The translations under genes and the position numbers were made by a program. The notes beneath the pieces are model-generated. The model saw nothing but the letters and a program-made list of their open reading frames with translations, ran no database searches and was not told the DNA's origin. From Candidatus Zipacnadia bacterium (GTDB lineage: Bacteria; Armatimonadota; Zipacnadia; Zipacnadales; UBA5352), in the NCBI GenBank assembly GCA_029821735.1, contig JALGSU010000021.1:124001-188000 (forward strand): DNA of 64,000 nt, in the 5' to 3' direction. Of this stretch, positions 25,654-35,890 are shown piece by piece (position 1 is the stretch's first letter; each line of letters opens with the position of its first letter).

Positions 25654-26433
25654 ATGTCGGGCATACGCGAGTGGAACCTGGTCGAGACCAACCTTGGGCG
25701 TGCGCAGGACGTGGACTACCGCGTGGCGGTGTTGCCCGTGGGGGCCACAGAGGCGCACAACCTGCATCTGCCCTACGGGACTGACACCTTCCAGGTGCAG
25801 GCGATCGCGGAGCAGGCGTGCGAGCGGGCGTGGGACAATGGCGCCAAGGTTATGTTGCTGCCCGCCATGCCCGTCTCTATCAACGAGAACACACTCGGCT
25901 TCCCGTGGACGCTGAGCCTGCGCCCCAGCACTATCTTCAGCGTAGTCGGTGACATCGTCTCCGCGCTTTCGGAGCATGGAATCAAGCAGATGGTGCTGCT
26001 CAACGGTCACGGTGGCAACGAGTTCCAGCCACACCTTCGTGAACTGTGCCGGCAGACGGACGTGCAGATTCTGCTGGTGAACTGGTGGCTGACTGCGGCC
26101 GAGGCGCACGCGGAGATATTCGAGCTCCCCGGCGAGCATGGTGACGAGATGGAGACGTCGCTGATGCTGGACCTGCGGCCCGAACTAGTGGAGTTCGAGC
26201 GCGCCGACGAGGGCGCTTTGCGCGAACCGATCTTCTCCGCCATGCGTGAGGGATGGGCCTGGATGGCTCGACCGTGGCACCGGTTGACCCACAATTCCGG
26301 AGTGGGCAATCCCGAGCGCGCCAATGCGGAGAAGGGTCGCCAGTTCATCGAGACAGTGGTCGAGAAGATATCGGGTCTGCTCGTCGAGATGTCCGAGGCG
26401 ACCGTTGACGACATGTACCCCTACACCGAGTAA
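25654..26433 (+). CDS. creatininase family amidohydrolase
   Basis: 259 residues from the ATG at 25654 (GGAG upstream). Creatininase-fold metal ligands are clear: VLPVGATEAHNLHLPYGTD (Glu, His, Asp), LLNGHGGNE, and GEHGDEMETS. The family includes creatinine amidohydrolase, the formamide hydrolase of riboflavin/F420 synthesis (ArfB-type), and mycofactocin MftE. Which substrate is used here is unknown. The gene follows yebC closely and precedes a PreA-like dehydrogenase by 59 bases, hinting at nitrogen-heterocycle or pyrimidine metabolism, which is inference. Confidence 0.85.
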   Translation: MSGIREWNLVETNLGRAQDVDYRVAVLPVGATEAHNLHLPYGTDTFQVQAIAEQACERAWDNGAKVMLLPAMPVSINENTLGFPWTLSLRPSTIFSVVGDIVSALSEHGIKQMVLLNGHGGNEFQPHLRELCRQTDVQILLVNWWLTAAEAHAEIFELPGEHGDEMETSLMLDLRPELVEFERADEGALREPIFSAMREGWAWMARPWHRLTHNSGVGNPERANAEKGRQFIETVVEKISGLLVEMSEATVDDMYPYTE

Positions 26434-26492
26434 CAGCCCACGGATCGCCGATCGCGGGACGGCGCTCCGCCGAGTTCGGAGTTGACCGCCAG

Positions 26493-27677
26493 ATGCCTGA
26501 CCTCACATGCAACTTCGCCGGAGTGCCGCTGAAGAACCCCATCGTTGCCGCTCCGGCTGCAATCACCGAGAACGCCGATCGCCTCAAGCGCTGTGAAGAT
26601 GCCGGTTGCGCGGCGGGTGTCATCAAGAGCTACTTCGAGTATGAGCCCGCTCGCCATTCGCCGACCCCGCGCTTCCGCGTACTGCGCGATAATCTGGGCA
26701 GCCACAGGAACATGGCTCTCTACTCGTACGAGCAGGCCAACGTGGCTGGCCTCGAGGAGTTCTGCGAGGAGATAGCCCGCGCCAAAGAGGCCTGCGAGAT
26801 GAAAGTCTTCGCAAGCCTTAACTGCAACACCGACGAGCGTTGGGCCGAGGGCGCGGCGATGGTCGAGCAGGCCGGTGCCGACCTGATCGAACTGAACGTC
26901 TCCTGTCCGCATGGCACCCACCAGATGGCTCACCTGCCGATGGGCGAAATCATGGCGCACGCGGTGGACGTCGCCAAGTCTGCCTGCAGCCTGCCGATCG
27001 TCCCGAAGGTCAGCCCCCAACTCGACAACCCCATGGAGACGGTCGTCTATCTCGAAGGCGGCAGCGCCGACGGCGTGATCATGTTCAACCGTTTCACCGG
27101 TCTCGACATCGACTTGGACACCGAAGCGCCCATCATGCACGGCGGATACGCTGGCCACGGCGGCCCCTGGGCGATCCACTACACCATGCGCTGGATCTCG
27201 GAGACCTCGAAAGCCAGCAAGCTGCCGATCGCGGCGAGTGGGGGAGTGGCGTCAGGCGAGGACGTCGCCAAGCTACTGCTGGTCGGGGCGACGGTAACGC
27301 AGACCTGCACTGCCATCGTCATGGAAGGGTACGAGGTCGTGGGCCGGCTCATCGCGGGCCTGGAAGCGTTCATGGACGAGAAGGGCTACGCCACCATCGA
27401 CGAGTTCCGGGGCAAGGCTGCCGGCCTGATACTCGGCAACGACGATGTGGACCGCGTCGGCCGTCTCTACGCTTCCGTGGACGAGGCCGAGTGCATCAAC
27501 TGCGGCCTGTGCGAGCGCGTGTGCATCTACGATGCGCCGAGCGAGGTCGACGGGCACCGCGAGATCGACGCTGCGGCCTGTGACGGTTGCGGCCTGTGCG
27601 CAGAACTGTGCCCGAAGTCCTGCATCGGCATGCTCGAGCGCGACGTCCCGCGCACCTTCGAGCTCGGTGTGAAGTAA
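26493..27677 (+). CDS. dihydroorotate/dihydropyrimidine dehydrogenase (PreA)-like flavoprotein with 2x[4Fe-4S]
   Basis: 394 residues. A DHOD-type TIM barrel with FMN-phosphate motifs (IAASGGVASGEDVAKLLLVGA) and the active-site loop ELNVSCPHG, in which the Cys is the usual catalytic base of class 2/PreA enzymes. A C-terminal ferredoxin domain has CINCGLCERVC and CDGCGLCAELCP. This order matches PreA, which with PreT reduces uracil and thymine using NADH, but no PreT-like partner is adjacent. The protein could instead take electrons from ferredoxin. A strong terminator follows. Confidence 0.8.
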   Translation: MPDLTCNFAGVPLKNPIVAAPAAITENADRLKRCEDAGCAAGVIKSYFEYEPARHSPTPRFRVLRDNLGSHRNMALYSYEQANVAGLEEFCEEIARAKEACEMKVFASLNCNTDERWAEGAAMVEQAGADLIELNVSCPHGTHQMAHLPMGEIMAHAVDVAKSACSLPIVPKVSPQLDNPMETVVYLEGGSADGVIMFNRFTGLDIDLDTEAPIMHGGYAGHGGPWAIHYTMRWISETSKASKLPIAASGGVASGEDVAKLLLVGATVTQTCTAIVMEGYEVVGRLIAGLEAFMDEKGYATIDEFRGKAAGLILGNDDVDRVGRLYASVDEAECINCGLCERVCIYDAPSEVDGHREIDAAACDGCGLCAELCPKSCIGMLERDVPRTFELGVK

Positions 27678-27702
27678 GCGCAGCACCCCAAACGCAGACA
27701 GC

Positions 27703-27734
27703 AAAAGGGCACGGCCATCAGGCCGTGCCCTTTT
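27703..27734 (+). terminator. bidirectional intrinsic terminator
   Basis: AAAAGGGCACGGCC (27703-27716) and GGCCGTGCCCTTTT (27721-27734) flank a four-base loop. The A and T runs on both sides make it work in both directions, ending the PreA-like gene and the convergent ABC ATPase gene (stop at 27769). Confidence 0.9.
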
Positions 27735-27768
27735 CCTTGCTCCAGGCGACCAACATCTATGACGTGTC

Positions 27769-28881
<1,113 letters not shown>

Positions 28882-29030
28882 GCGTTGGACACTTCCATAA
28901 ACTGCCGCGCCAACAGGCGCGACGGGATAACCACGACATGCGTTGCCTTTGAGAGGGGTCGGGCTGCGAAGGAATGCTGCTGACTGCGTCCTGCCAGCTC
29001 CCCCCATCGGTACATCTGGCAGTGGCCGAA

Positions 29031-29060
29031 AGTATGACACAGCGGCCGCGCCGTTGTCAA
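29031..29060 (-). promoter_or_regulatory. promoter for the ABC ATPase gene
   Basis: On the minus strand TTGACA (29060-29055) and CATACT (29036-29031) are spaced by 18 bases. It lies within the 267-base gap between the ATPase start and the GH26 stop; the rest of that gap shows nothing recognisable. Confidence 0.65.
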
Positions 29061-29148
29061 GCGCCTGGAGCATTGTGCAGGAGGCAAATCGACACAGGGG
29101 TCTCTGAGGCCGTTATAGCGCGTTTGCCCTCTAAGCGAGTCTGTCATC

Positions 29149-30573
29149 TCAGGGCTCGGCGACGACCACCGAGACCGTTCGCTCGACCACCGGGTTGTTG
29201 TCGCGATCCATGCCGACTGCACGGATTACGTGCTGGCCCGGGGGCCAGCGGCCCGCGTTCCAGCGACACTGATAGGGCATCATGTTGGTGACTGCCTGGA
29301 AGCGCTCGTCGACGTAGAACGTCATCATCTCAACGCCCAGGTCCTCGCCCGGTTCGGCCACAATGTCGACCACCCCCTGCACGCGATACGGCGGGGCTCC
29401 GGATATGGCGATGTCCATGCTGCCGGGGTCAACCGGGCCCAACTGTGCCAGTGCCAGCGGGTGTTCAGTGATGGGCGGTGGACCGTCGTCCTGCGCCTCG
29501 GTATCGTCCTCTGGCGGCAGGTCAAGCGGGCTGGTGATATCTGGCACAGGCGTCGGCACCACGGGCACCGGCACCGTGGCGGGCGGGAGCACTGCGATCA
29601 TCTGCTCGGGGCTGCCCTCTATCTCCGTGAGGAACCATGGCGATGCGATGAGCTGGCGATAGCGCGCCAGGATGGGTTCAGAGTTGGTGACCGAGTAGTC
29701 GTTGTGAGCCAGACCGTTGGTTGCCGTGTCAACCGAGAACCAGTTGATCATCTTCACGCGCGGGAAGTCGCGCTCGAGCGCCTCGTAGAGCTTGGTCATC
29801 TGCGCGAGCCCGAACTCCGTCACGTCCTGCCCACAGCCTGCGCAAAAGTGCGTGGCGGCGTACTCGCAGATGGCGATCGGCTTGCGATCGGCGTACAGGT
29901 CATACACGTAGCGCACCATATCGCGGGGGTCATCGAGGGCTGGCTTGCCCACCTCGCCATCGTAGTGGTGCACGCTGTAGAGGTTCACGCCCACCCAGTC
30001 CACCCAGTCATCACCCGGGTAGTAGGAGGCGATGGTCGACTGCGGTGTCGCGAACGGGCACCAGACCATGACTACGTTCGGCGCGATCTCCCGCATCACC
30101 CGCGTGACCATTCGCCACTTGCGGATATACTCGTCCGGGTCACCCGAGTAGGCCTGCCACGTGCCGTTCATCTCGGACGCGTAGCGCAGGAAGATTGGGC
30201 CGCCCACCCGCGCCGCCGCCTCCGCCCAACCACGCAGGTAGTCGTCATCCTGCACTTCGCCGAGACCCCGGTTGGGCTCCCAAGCGATGTGGGGCATGGC
30301 GCCGCGTCCGTGAAGCTGCTTGACCCAGCGGAAGGGGAAGGGCGCGCCCCAGCCCACGTAGCGGAAGTACGTCGCGTGCTGCTTGCCCGTCAGCGCCTCG
30401 AAGGCGCCCATGTCGTCGTTGACCACGCGGTCAAGACGAATGTACGCGCCGAGGTAGCAGCCGGCTTCGGGCACATACTGCGCCCGGGCTGCGATCGCCG
30501 ACATGAGAAGAGCCGCCAGGCACATGAGGCTCAGCGGTCTGCTGATTTTGGCTGTCAGTGTGGTGAGGGTCAC
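29149..30573 (-). CDS. secreted GH26-like glycosidase
   Basis: 474 residues from the GTG at 30573, five bases after GGGAG. Signal peptide about 8-32. The catalytic domain (35-320) matches GH26: acid/base Glu134 in RYASEMNGTW and nucleophile Glu237 in KPIAICEYAA, with intervening VVMVWCPF and WVDWVGVNLYS strands. GH26 enzymes are mainly beta-mannanases, with some beta-glucanases and xylanases. A Pro/Asp-rich linker leads to a C-terminal Ig-like domain (MTFYVDERFQAVT...VERTVSVVVAEP). It is likely exported and acts on polysaccharide. Substrate is not predictable by eye. Confidence 0.85.
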   Translation of the reverse strand: MTLTTLTAKISRPLSLMCLAALLMSAIAARAQYVPEAGCYLGAYIRLDRVVNDDMGAFEALTGKQHATYFRYVGWGAPFPFRWVKQLHGRGAMPHIAWEPNRGLGEVQDDDYLRGWAEAAARVGGPIFLRYASEMNGTWQAYSGDPDEYIRKWRMVTRVMREIAPNVVMVWCPFATPQSTIASYYPGDDWVDWVGVNLYSVHHYDGEVGKPALDDPRDMVRYVYDLYADRKPIAICEYAATHFCAGCGQDVTEFGLAQMTKLYEALERDFPRVKMINWFSVDTATNGLAHNDYSVTNSEPILARYRQLIASPWFLTEIEGSPEQMIAVLPPATVPVPVVPTPVPDITSPLDLPPEDDTEAQDDGPPPITEHPLALAQLGPVDPGSMDIAISGAPPYRVQGVVDIVAEPGEDLGVEMMTFYVDERFQAVTNMMPYQCRWNAGRWPPGQHVIRAVGMDRDNNPVVERTVSVVVAEP

Positions 30574-30641
30574 ATCAACTCCCGGCAACTTGAGCCGCCG
30601 GGAGACATGGTAATGCGGGCGCTGATGGCTGTCAACTGTGT

Positions 30642-31205
30642 TCAGTTCGGCTCGGCCCCATGCCAGTCACACAGCTTCTCCCCGACGGACCAGTACTCGC
30701 CGAAGAACGACCAGACCGGGTCCGTGCGATCGTACGCGATACCGTCCCCATCGAGTATCGATTCATCAACGTGCGCCGCCACCGCCTCGCCCATGACCCA
30801 GTCGTGGCTGCCGAGGTGTGCGATCTCGACGATCTTGCACTCGAGGCTGACCGGGCATTGCTCGATGAGCGGCGAGGTAATCTTCGCCGCGGGCGTCGCC
30901 GTCCACTCCAGGTCAGCGAACTTGTCGGTCCGTCTGCCGGACACACCGCCACAGTAGTCGGCCCCAAAGAGCTGGTCGGTGTGAGGGATGTTGACACCGA
31001 AATCGCCAGTGGCCTTCATCAACTCGTACGAGTACTGCCGGATGCCCATCGCCACACCGATGATGAGCGGGTGGGCCGAGCATACGCTCGACGCTCCGAT
31101 GGTGATGATGTTCGGCACCCCTTCTTCGCTGACACAGCTCACCAGCACCAGCGGCCACGGATAGAAGTGTCCGTTGTTGGGGCGGTCGATCAGTACTTTT
31201 GCCAT
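30642..31205 (-). CDS. flavin reductase family protein
   Basis: 187 residues from the ATG at 31205, preceded by GGGAGG. The split-barrel FMN-binding features are visible: PWPLVLVSCVSEEGVPNIITIG near the N-terminus, then GDFGVNIP, KFADLEWTATPA and CKIVEIAHLGSHDWVMGEA, the last being typical of the flavoprotein/flavin reductase group. Members reduce flavins with NAD(P)H or carry FMN for unknown reactions. It is the second gene after the PurS-like gene (107 bases apart, with a hairpin between). Confidence 0.85.
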   Translation of the reverse strand: MAKVLIDRPNNGHFYPWPLVLVSCVSEEGVPNIITIGASSVCSAHPLIIGVAMGIRQYSYELMKATGDFGVNIPHTDQLFGADYCGGVSGRRTDKFADLEWTATPAAKITSPLIEQCPVSLECKIVEIAHLGSHDWVMGEAVAAHVDESILDGDGIAYDRTDPVWSFFGEYWSVGEKLCDWHGAEPN

Positions 31206-31252
31206 GACGGTTCCTCCCTGCACATCCGGGCGATCCGCTACCGGAAATGACA

Positions 31253-31290
31253 GTCGCCGTCGCGTCCTGACGATCAGACGCGGCGGCGAC
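31253..31290 (-). terminator. long GC hairpin between the PurS-like and flavin reductase genes
   Basis: GTCGCCGTCGCGTC (31253-31266) pairs with GACGCGGCGGCGAC (31277-31290), 14 pairs with one G-U, around a 10-base loop. On the minus strand it is followed by TGTCATTT rather than a clean T-run. It could be a partial terminator or an intercistronic RNA stabiliser. Confidence 0.5.
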
Positions 31291-31312
31291 CGGAGTTTGC
31301 CTCATCGTTTCG

Positions 31313-31852
31313 TCAGGAGCCCATCCACACTTCGTACTTCTGGAAGTGCGGGTTCAGCAGCACGCCCTGGCTCTGGGAGCGCGTGACCGTGATGTCTTCC
31401 GTCATCTCCAACGCCCGTTCATCGCTGTCTGCCGTCAGGCGCATCGTCCACAGCACGCCGTTGCGCACGGCTGTGACTGCGTCACCATAGGCAGCCATGC
31501 CCCGCAGTGAACTGAGGATACCTGCGGGCGAGGCATCGGCCGGGTCGGTGACCAGCACGTTGACCGTCTTGTTGCCGTTGCCCTCGACCGGCTTGCCGCG
31601 GTCATCGAGCAGACGCACGTGGAAGGCGTGCTTGTTGGGGTTCACGAAAAGGTTCGTATGCTCGGCCATGTCTCGCACGAGGCCCAGTGCTTCGTCAGCG
31701 CCGGCGGTCTCCAGTTCGAGACAGTAGTAGTCTGCGCGGTGCAGTTCGGCGAGTGTCTCGGCATATCCCAGGCGCCGGCGGATGGCGTTGGCAGCCGTGA
31801 GTGCGGTGACGTCAGGGATTTTGAGTGTAACCATCAGTTCGACTGAGACCAT
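31313..31852 (-). CDS. tandem PurS-like protein of unknown role
   Basis: 179 residues, with GGGAGG eight bases before the ATG. The first half reads VTLKIPDVTALTAANAIRRRLGY...YYCLELE...NPNKHAFHV, the pattern of PurS, the small subunit of multi-subunit FGAM synthetase (VTLK, gap, paired helices, N-P-x-I/H-x-x-x-V end). The second half repeats it: VNVLVTDPADASPAGILSSLRGM...LLNPHFQKYEV. A normal PurS is about 80 residues and forms dimers, so this looks like a fused dimer. No purL or purQ is near; the neighbour is a flavin reductase. Assignment rests on pattern similarity. Confidence 0.6.
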   Translation of the reverse strand: MVSVELMVTLKIPDVTALTAANAIRRRLGYAETLAELHRADYYCLELETAGADEALGLVRDMAEHTNLFVNPNKHAFHVRLLDDRGKPVEGNGNKTVNVLVTDPADASPAGILSSLRGMAAYGDAVTAVRNGVLWTMRLTADSDERALEMTEDITVTRSQSQGVLLNPHFQKYEVWMGS

Positions 31853-32084
31853 TGAAGATACCTCCCGATATTAGTGACGGAAGACCATTCGCCACGCCTC
31901 CCCAATCGCCCTCCCCCGGTCCGCAACCATGTTGGGCCGCGCGCATCGACACCGCCTGGAGCTCTCCCGGCGAAGGTCCACACCCCTGCAATCGCGAAAC
32001 AGGCCTCGTCGCATCAGACCATCTTGAGCGGACATCATCGGCGGCCCGAGCGGGTCGCCGTGTCGGATGCAGTACGGGAGGATG

Positions 32085-33727
32085 ACATGAACGGAGCGGA
32101 CGTTCTCATCAAAGGTCTACAGGACCGCGGCGTCGAGTTCATAGCGATGCTCTGCGGCAACGGGACCGAAGCGATCATCACCTCGGCCCACGACGCCGGC
32201 CTGCGCATGATCGACACGCGCAACGAGCAGGCAGCCAGCTACCTCGCGGAGGCGCACGCGAAACTCACCCGTAAGATCGGCGTTTGCGTAGTCTCCAGCG
32301 CGATTGCCCACGTCAACGCCACCGCCGGACTGATGAACGCGTGGTTCGACGGCGCGCCCTTCCTGCTCATCACCGGCCACAGCCCCTCCGATCAGATGCG
32401 TCGTGGCGGCTTCCAGGATTGCGACCACATAGCACTCGCCGAGCCGCTGTGCAAGTACACCGAGCTGGTCACCGACACCGCGCGCATCCCGCAGGCGCTG
32501 CATGAGGCCGTCGCAGCCGCCACCTCCGGGCGCCCGGGGCCCGTGCACCTGACGATCCCCAAAGATGCGCTGGAGGGCGAGTTCGACGGCGACGCGCCTG
32601 CGCCAGTGCTGGGCACGCGAGGCGCTGCTATCAACATCGCCGCAGCACCCTCAGCGTCAGTGGTCGAAGCTGCGGAACTCATCGCGTTGGCCGAGAAGCC
32701 GCTGATCGTCGCGGGCGGCGGAGTCTTCTACGCCGATGGCGGCGACCAGCTTCTGGCCTTCGCTCGCCAGGCCGCCGCGCCTATCGTCACGCCCATATGG
32801 GACCGTGGGGCAGTCAACGAGCCGACCGACTTGTTCATGGGCGTCGTTGGCGCCGCCAGCGGTGAGCCCGACCTGCAGCCCAACGCCGACCTGATGATTA
32901 TCGCGGGTGCCGCTATCGACTATCGCACCCGTTACCTGGACCGCCCGCCGCTGCGCGAGGACCTCAAGGTCATCCGCATCGACGTCGATCCCGGCCAGCT
33001 TCACCAGGCCGTCGAACCTGACGTCGCCTTGCTGGGCGACCCGGGCACGGTCTTTGGCCAACTCGCTGGCGGCTACCACGGCGGCGCGCATGAGGCGTGG
33101 CTGGCTGAGGCAAAGCAGCTTCACGCTGACTTCTACGCTGCCTGGAACACGCGCCCGCAGACCGAAGACGGCGCGATGGTCGGCTATGATATCGTCAGTG
33201 CGCTACGCGAGTGCCTCACCGAGGACACGATCTTCGCCATTGACGGCGGCAATATCGGCCAGTGGGCGCATATGACTTTGCTGCGCAACTCATACCCCGA
33301 AGCGCTGCTGACCTGCGGGGCCAGTGGTGTGATCGGCTACGGCGTGCCCGGCGCCATGGCCGCCAAGCTGGCGCATCCCGAGCGTCGCGTGCTGCTGCTC
33401 ACCGGCGACGGCTCTCTCGGCTTCTGCATCCCCGAGTTCCAGTCGGCGGTCAGGCATGACCTGCCGTTTGTGGCGGTGCTCGCCAACGATGAGGCATGGG
33501 GGATTGTGGTCACTGGGCAGCGACAGGCCGGCAAGCCGTGCGCCGCGAGTCAGCTCGGGCATTGCGGCTGGGTGCGCGTGGCCGAGGGGCTGGGCGGACG
33601 CGGTGTGCGCGTGGAAAGTGCCGACCAGATCGCGGCGGCTGTCGAAGAAGGCTTCGCGTCCGGGCTGCCGACGCTGGTCGAGGTGCCGCTCGACGTCATG
33701 GGCGCGAGCGAATGCGCGATTGACTGA
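32085..33727 (+). CDS. thiamine-pyrophosphate enzyme (acetolactate synthase-like)
   Basis: 547 residues from the ATG at 32085, preceded by GGGAGGA; longer starts from 31874 lack support. Three-domain ThDP fold: an N-terminal PYR domain with the catalytic Glu in TRNEQAASYLAEA, a central domain (AEKPLIVAGGG), and a C-terminal PP domain with GDGSLGFCIPEFQSAVRHDLP...NDEAWG metal-diphosphate motif. Acetolactate synthase, glyoxylate carboligase, oxalyl-CoA decarboxylase and others share this fold; no specificity call is possible. It heads a plus-strand operon through to ndk. Confidence 0.85.
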
Positions 33728-33745
33728 CTGACACGGAGGACTGAC

Positions 33746-34891
33746 ATGCGACAGAACATGCTGGGAGCGTACGGTCCGTGGCTCGCCGATACCGTTCTCG
33801 GCGGCGAGCCACCGGCGTTGTCGCTGCGCCGCAACGGGTGTGACGACCTCGAGCAGTGGCGTGCTGAGGCCAAGTCGCGCACGCTCGAATGTCTCGCTCC
33901 GGTCGACCTCGGTGGCCTGCCCGAGGTGACGGTCGAGGAGGAGCGCACGTGGGATGGCCTGCACATCGAGCACCTGTCCTGGCAACTCCCGGTCGGCCCG
34001 CGGACCGAGGCCGTGTTCATGAAGCCGGAGGGCGCTCAGGGGCAGCTGCCGGGCGTTCTGGGGCTGCATGACCATGGCGGCAACAAGTTCCTGGGCTGGC
34101 GCAAGATCTGCCGCATCGACGATGAGCCGTGGGAAATCCAGAGCATGCATCAGGACCCCTACTACGGGGAAGTGGGCTGGGCCACTGAACTGGCCCGGCG
34201 AGGATACGCGGTGCTGGTGCATGACACTTTCCTGTTCGGCAGCCGCCGCGTGCTGGCCGCCGACGTGCCCGAGAACATCCGTCACGGCGCGTATGACCCT
34301 CAGCCCGATGACCTGGCTGGGGTCGATGTCTACAACAAGTTCGCCAGTCAGCACGAGCACGTCGTGGCCAAGGGCCTGCTCAGCGCCGGCACCACTTGGC
34401 CGGGTGTCTTTGTGGTCGAGGACCAACGCGCGCTCGACGTTCTCGGCGCGCGGCCGGAGGTAGATGAGGGCCGGCTGGGATGCGGCGGGCTATCCGGAGG
34501 CGGCCTGCGCACGGTCTATCTGGGTGGCTTGGACGAGCGCATTCGGTGTGCCATTGCGGTGGGTTTCATGACCACTTGGCGCGACTTCGTGCTCGACCGC
34601 TCCTTCACCCACACCTGGATGACCTACGCGCCATTGCTGGCGCAGTATCTGGACTTCCCGGAAATCCTCGCGCTGCGCGTCCCTGCCGCGACCATGGTGC
34701 AATCCACTGAGCAGGACGCGCTCTATACGCTTCCTGAGATGCAGCGCGCCGCGGACATGATCGCCGAGGTCTTCGAGGTAGCCGGCGGGTCCGAGATGTT
34801 CCGGGCCCAGTTCTACCCCGGCCCGCACAAGTTCGACCTGCCCATGCAGGCGGACGCCTTCGAGTGGTTCGACGCCCATCTGGGCGGTTAG
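33746..34891 (+). CDS. alpha/beta hydrolase family protein
   Basis: 381 residues without signal peptide. The oxyanion and nucleophile regions are GVLGLHDHGGNKFLGW and CGGLSGGGLRTVYLG (nucleophile Ser in GLSGGG), with a late YPGPHKFDLP histidine. The long N-terminal part and the HDHGG stretch are typical of large abhydrolases related to acetyl-xylan esterases or dienelactone hydrolases found next to sugar oxidoreductases. CGGAGG precedes the ATG. It follows the ThDP enzyme by 18 bases and precedes a Gfo/Idh gene. Substrate unknown; a sugar ester is inferred. Confidence 0.8.
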   Translation: MRQNMLGAYGPWLADTVLGGEPPALSLRRNGCDDLEQWRAEAKSRTLECLAPVDLGGLPEVTVEEERTWDGLHIEHLSWQLPVGPRTEAVFMKPEGAQGQLPGVLGLHDHGGNKFLGWRKICRIDDEPWEIQSMHQDPYYGEVGWATELARRGYAVLVHDTFLFGSRRVLAADVPENIRHGAYDPQPDDLAGVDVYNKFASQHEHVVAKGLLSAGTTWPGVFVVEDQRALDVLGARPEVDEGRLGCGGLSGGGLRTVYLGGLDERIRCAIAVGFMTTWRDFVLDRSFTHTWMTYAPLLAQYLDFPEILALRVPAATMVQSTEQDALYTLPEMQRAADMIAEVFEVAGGSEMFRAQFYPGPHKFDLPMQADAFEWFDAHLGG

Positions 34892-34954
34892 GCGCTTGCC
34901 GATCGGAACCAACCCGTGACGCGCAGCCGTTGAACAAACAGGAGGTCCAGGAAA

Positions 34955-35861
34955 ATGGGACTGAACGTCGGGATCATAGGGCTCAAGGGTCACCAGGGAA
35001 CCATCACGGGCGGGATCAAGCTCATCGACGGCGCGCGCATGGCGGCTGTCTGCGATGACGATGACAGCAAGCTCGCGGGCGTGTCGGGATACCCGGGCGC
35101 TGACGACAAGACGCGGACCTTCACCGACCCGATCCGGATGCTCGACGAGGTCGAGCTGGATATCGTGGGTGTCTGCGGAATGGACTCCGAGCGTGCGCCG
35201 GTGATCGTCGAGGCCGCGAAGCGTGGCATTCACATCCTCGCCGAGAAGCCGCTGGCGCTGACGCTCGATGAACTCGAACAGGTCAAGCAGGCGGTGGCCG
35301 ACGCGGGTGTGCATCTGTCGATGCTGCTGACGATGCGCTTTGACCCGGCCTACCTGACCATGCATCGCATGATCGCTGACGGGGCCATCGGTGAGGTCTG
35401 CCTGGCCACCATGCAAAAATCCTACCGACTCGGCGACCGCCCGCAGTGGCAGCGCGACAAAGCCACCTTCTCGGGGATCATCCCCTTCATCTATCCGCGA
35501 TCTGGAGGACAATGCCAGCGTCATCGTCAAGCTCGACAACGGTGGCTCGGCTTCCGCGCGCATGGATTACTGCCGCCCAGCCGCCTCGCCCACGCATGGC
35601 GACGACCGCCTGCGGATCGCTGGCAACTCCGGGGTCATCGAGTCCATGCAGCAGGGCGAGCGGGTGGTCTACATCCACCCCGAGGACGGTGCGATCGAGC
35701 TGGAGTTGGACGAGAAGCGCGACCAGTTCGTGGACTTCGTCGGGAGCATTCGGGGCGAGAACGAATCGTGGGTGCCCGCCGAGGACTGCATCCGTATGAC
35801 CGAGATCACACTCAAGCTGCGTGAGGTGGCCAACTCGGACGTGGCCGCTGACCTGAGCTGA
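34955..35861 (+). pseudogene. Gfo/Idh/MocA oxidoreductase, internally deleted and frameshifted
   Basis: AGGAGG precedes the ATG. Residues 1-180 give an intact Rossmann domain (GLNVGIIGLKGHQG, HILAEKPLAL). After SGIIPFI the sequence jumps, in another frame, to DLEDNASVIVKLDNGGSASARMDYCRPAASPTHGDDRLRI-type C-terminal domain (given here in two pieces of one run: DLEDNASVIV and MDYCRP), ending at 35861. Family members have about 35 residues between these blocks, including a conserved G-H-x-x-D catalytic segment, so the junction near 35490-35500 lacks them. This is either a real inactivating deletion or a local misassembly. Confidence 0.7.
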
Positions 35862-35890
35862 CGCAACGCCAGACGTATGAAGGGCCGACA

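Noticed and set aside
29230..30957. 575-codon plus-strand ORF opposite the GH26 gene
   Set aside because: The minus-strand GH26 has signal peptide and catalytic motifs; the plus ORF shows none.
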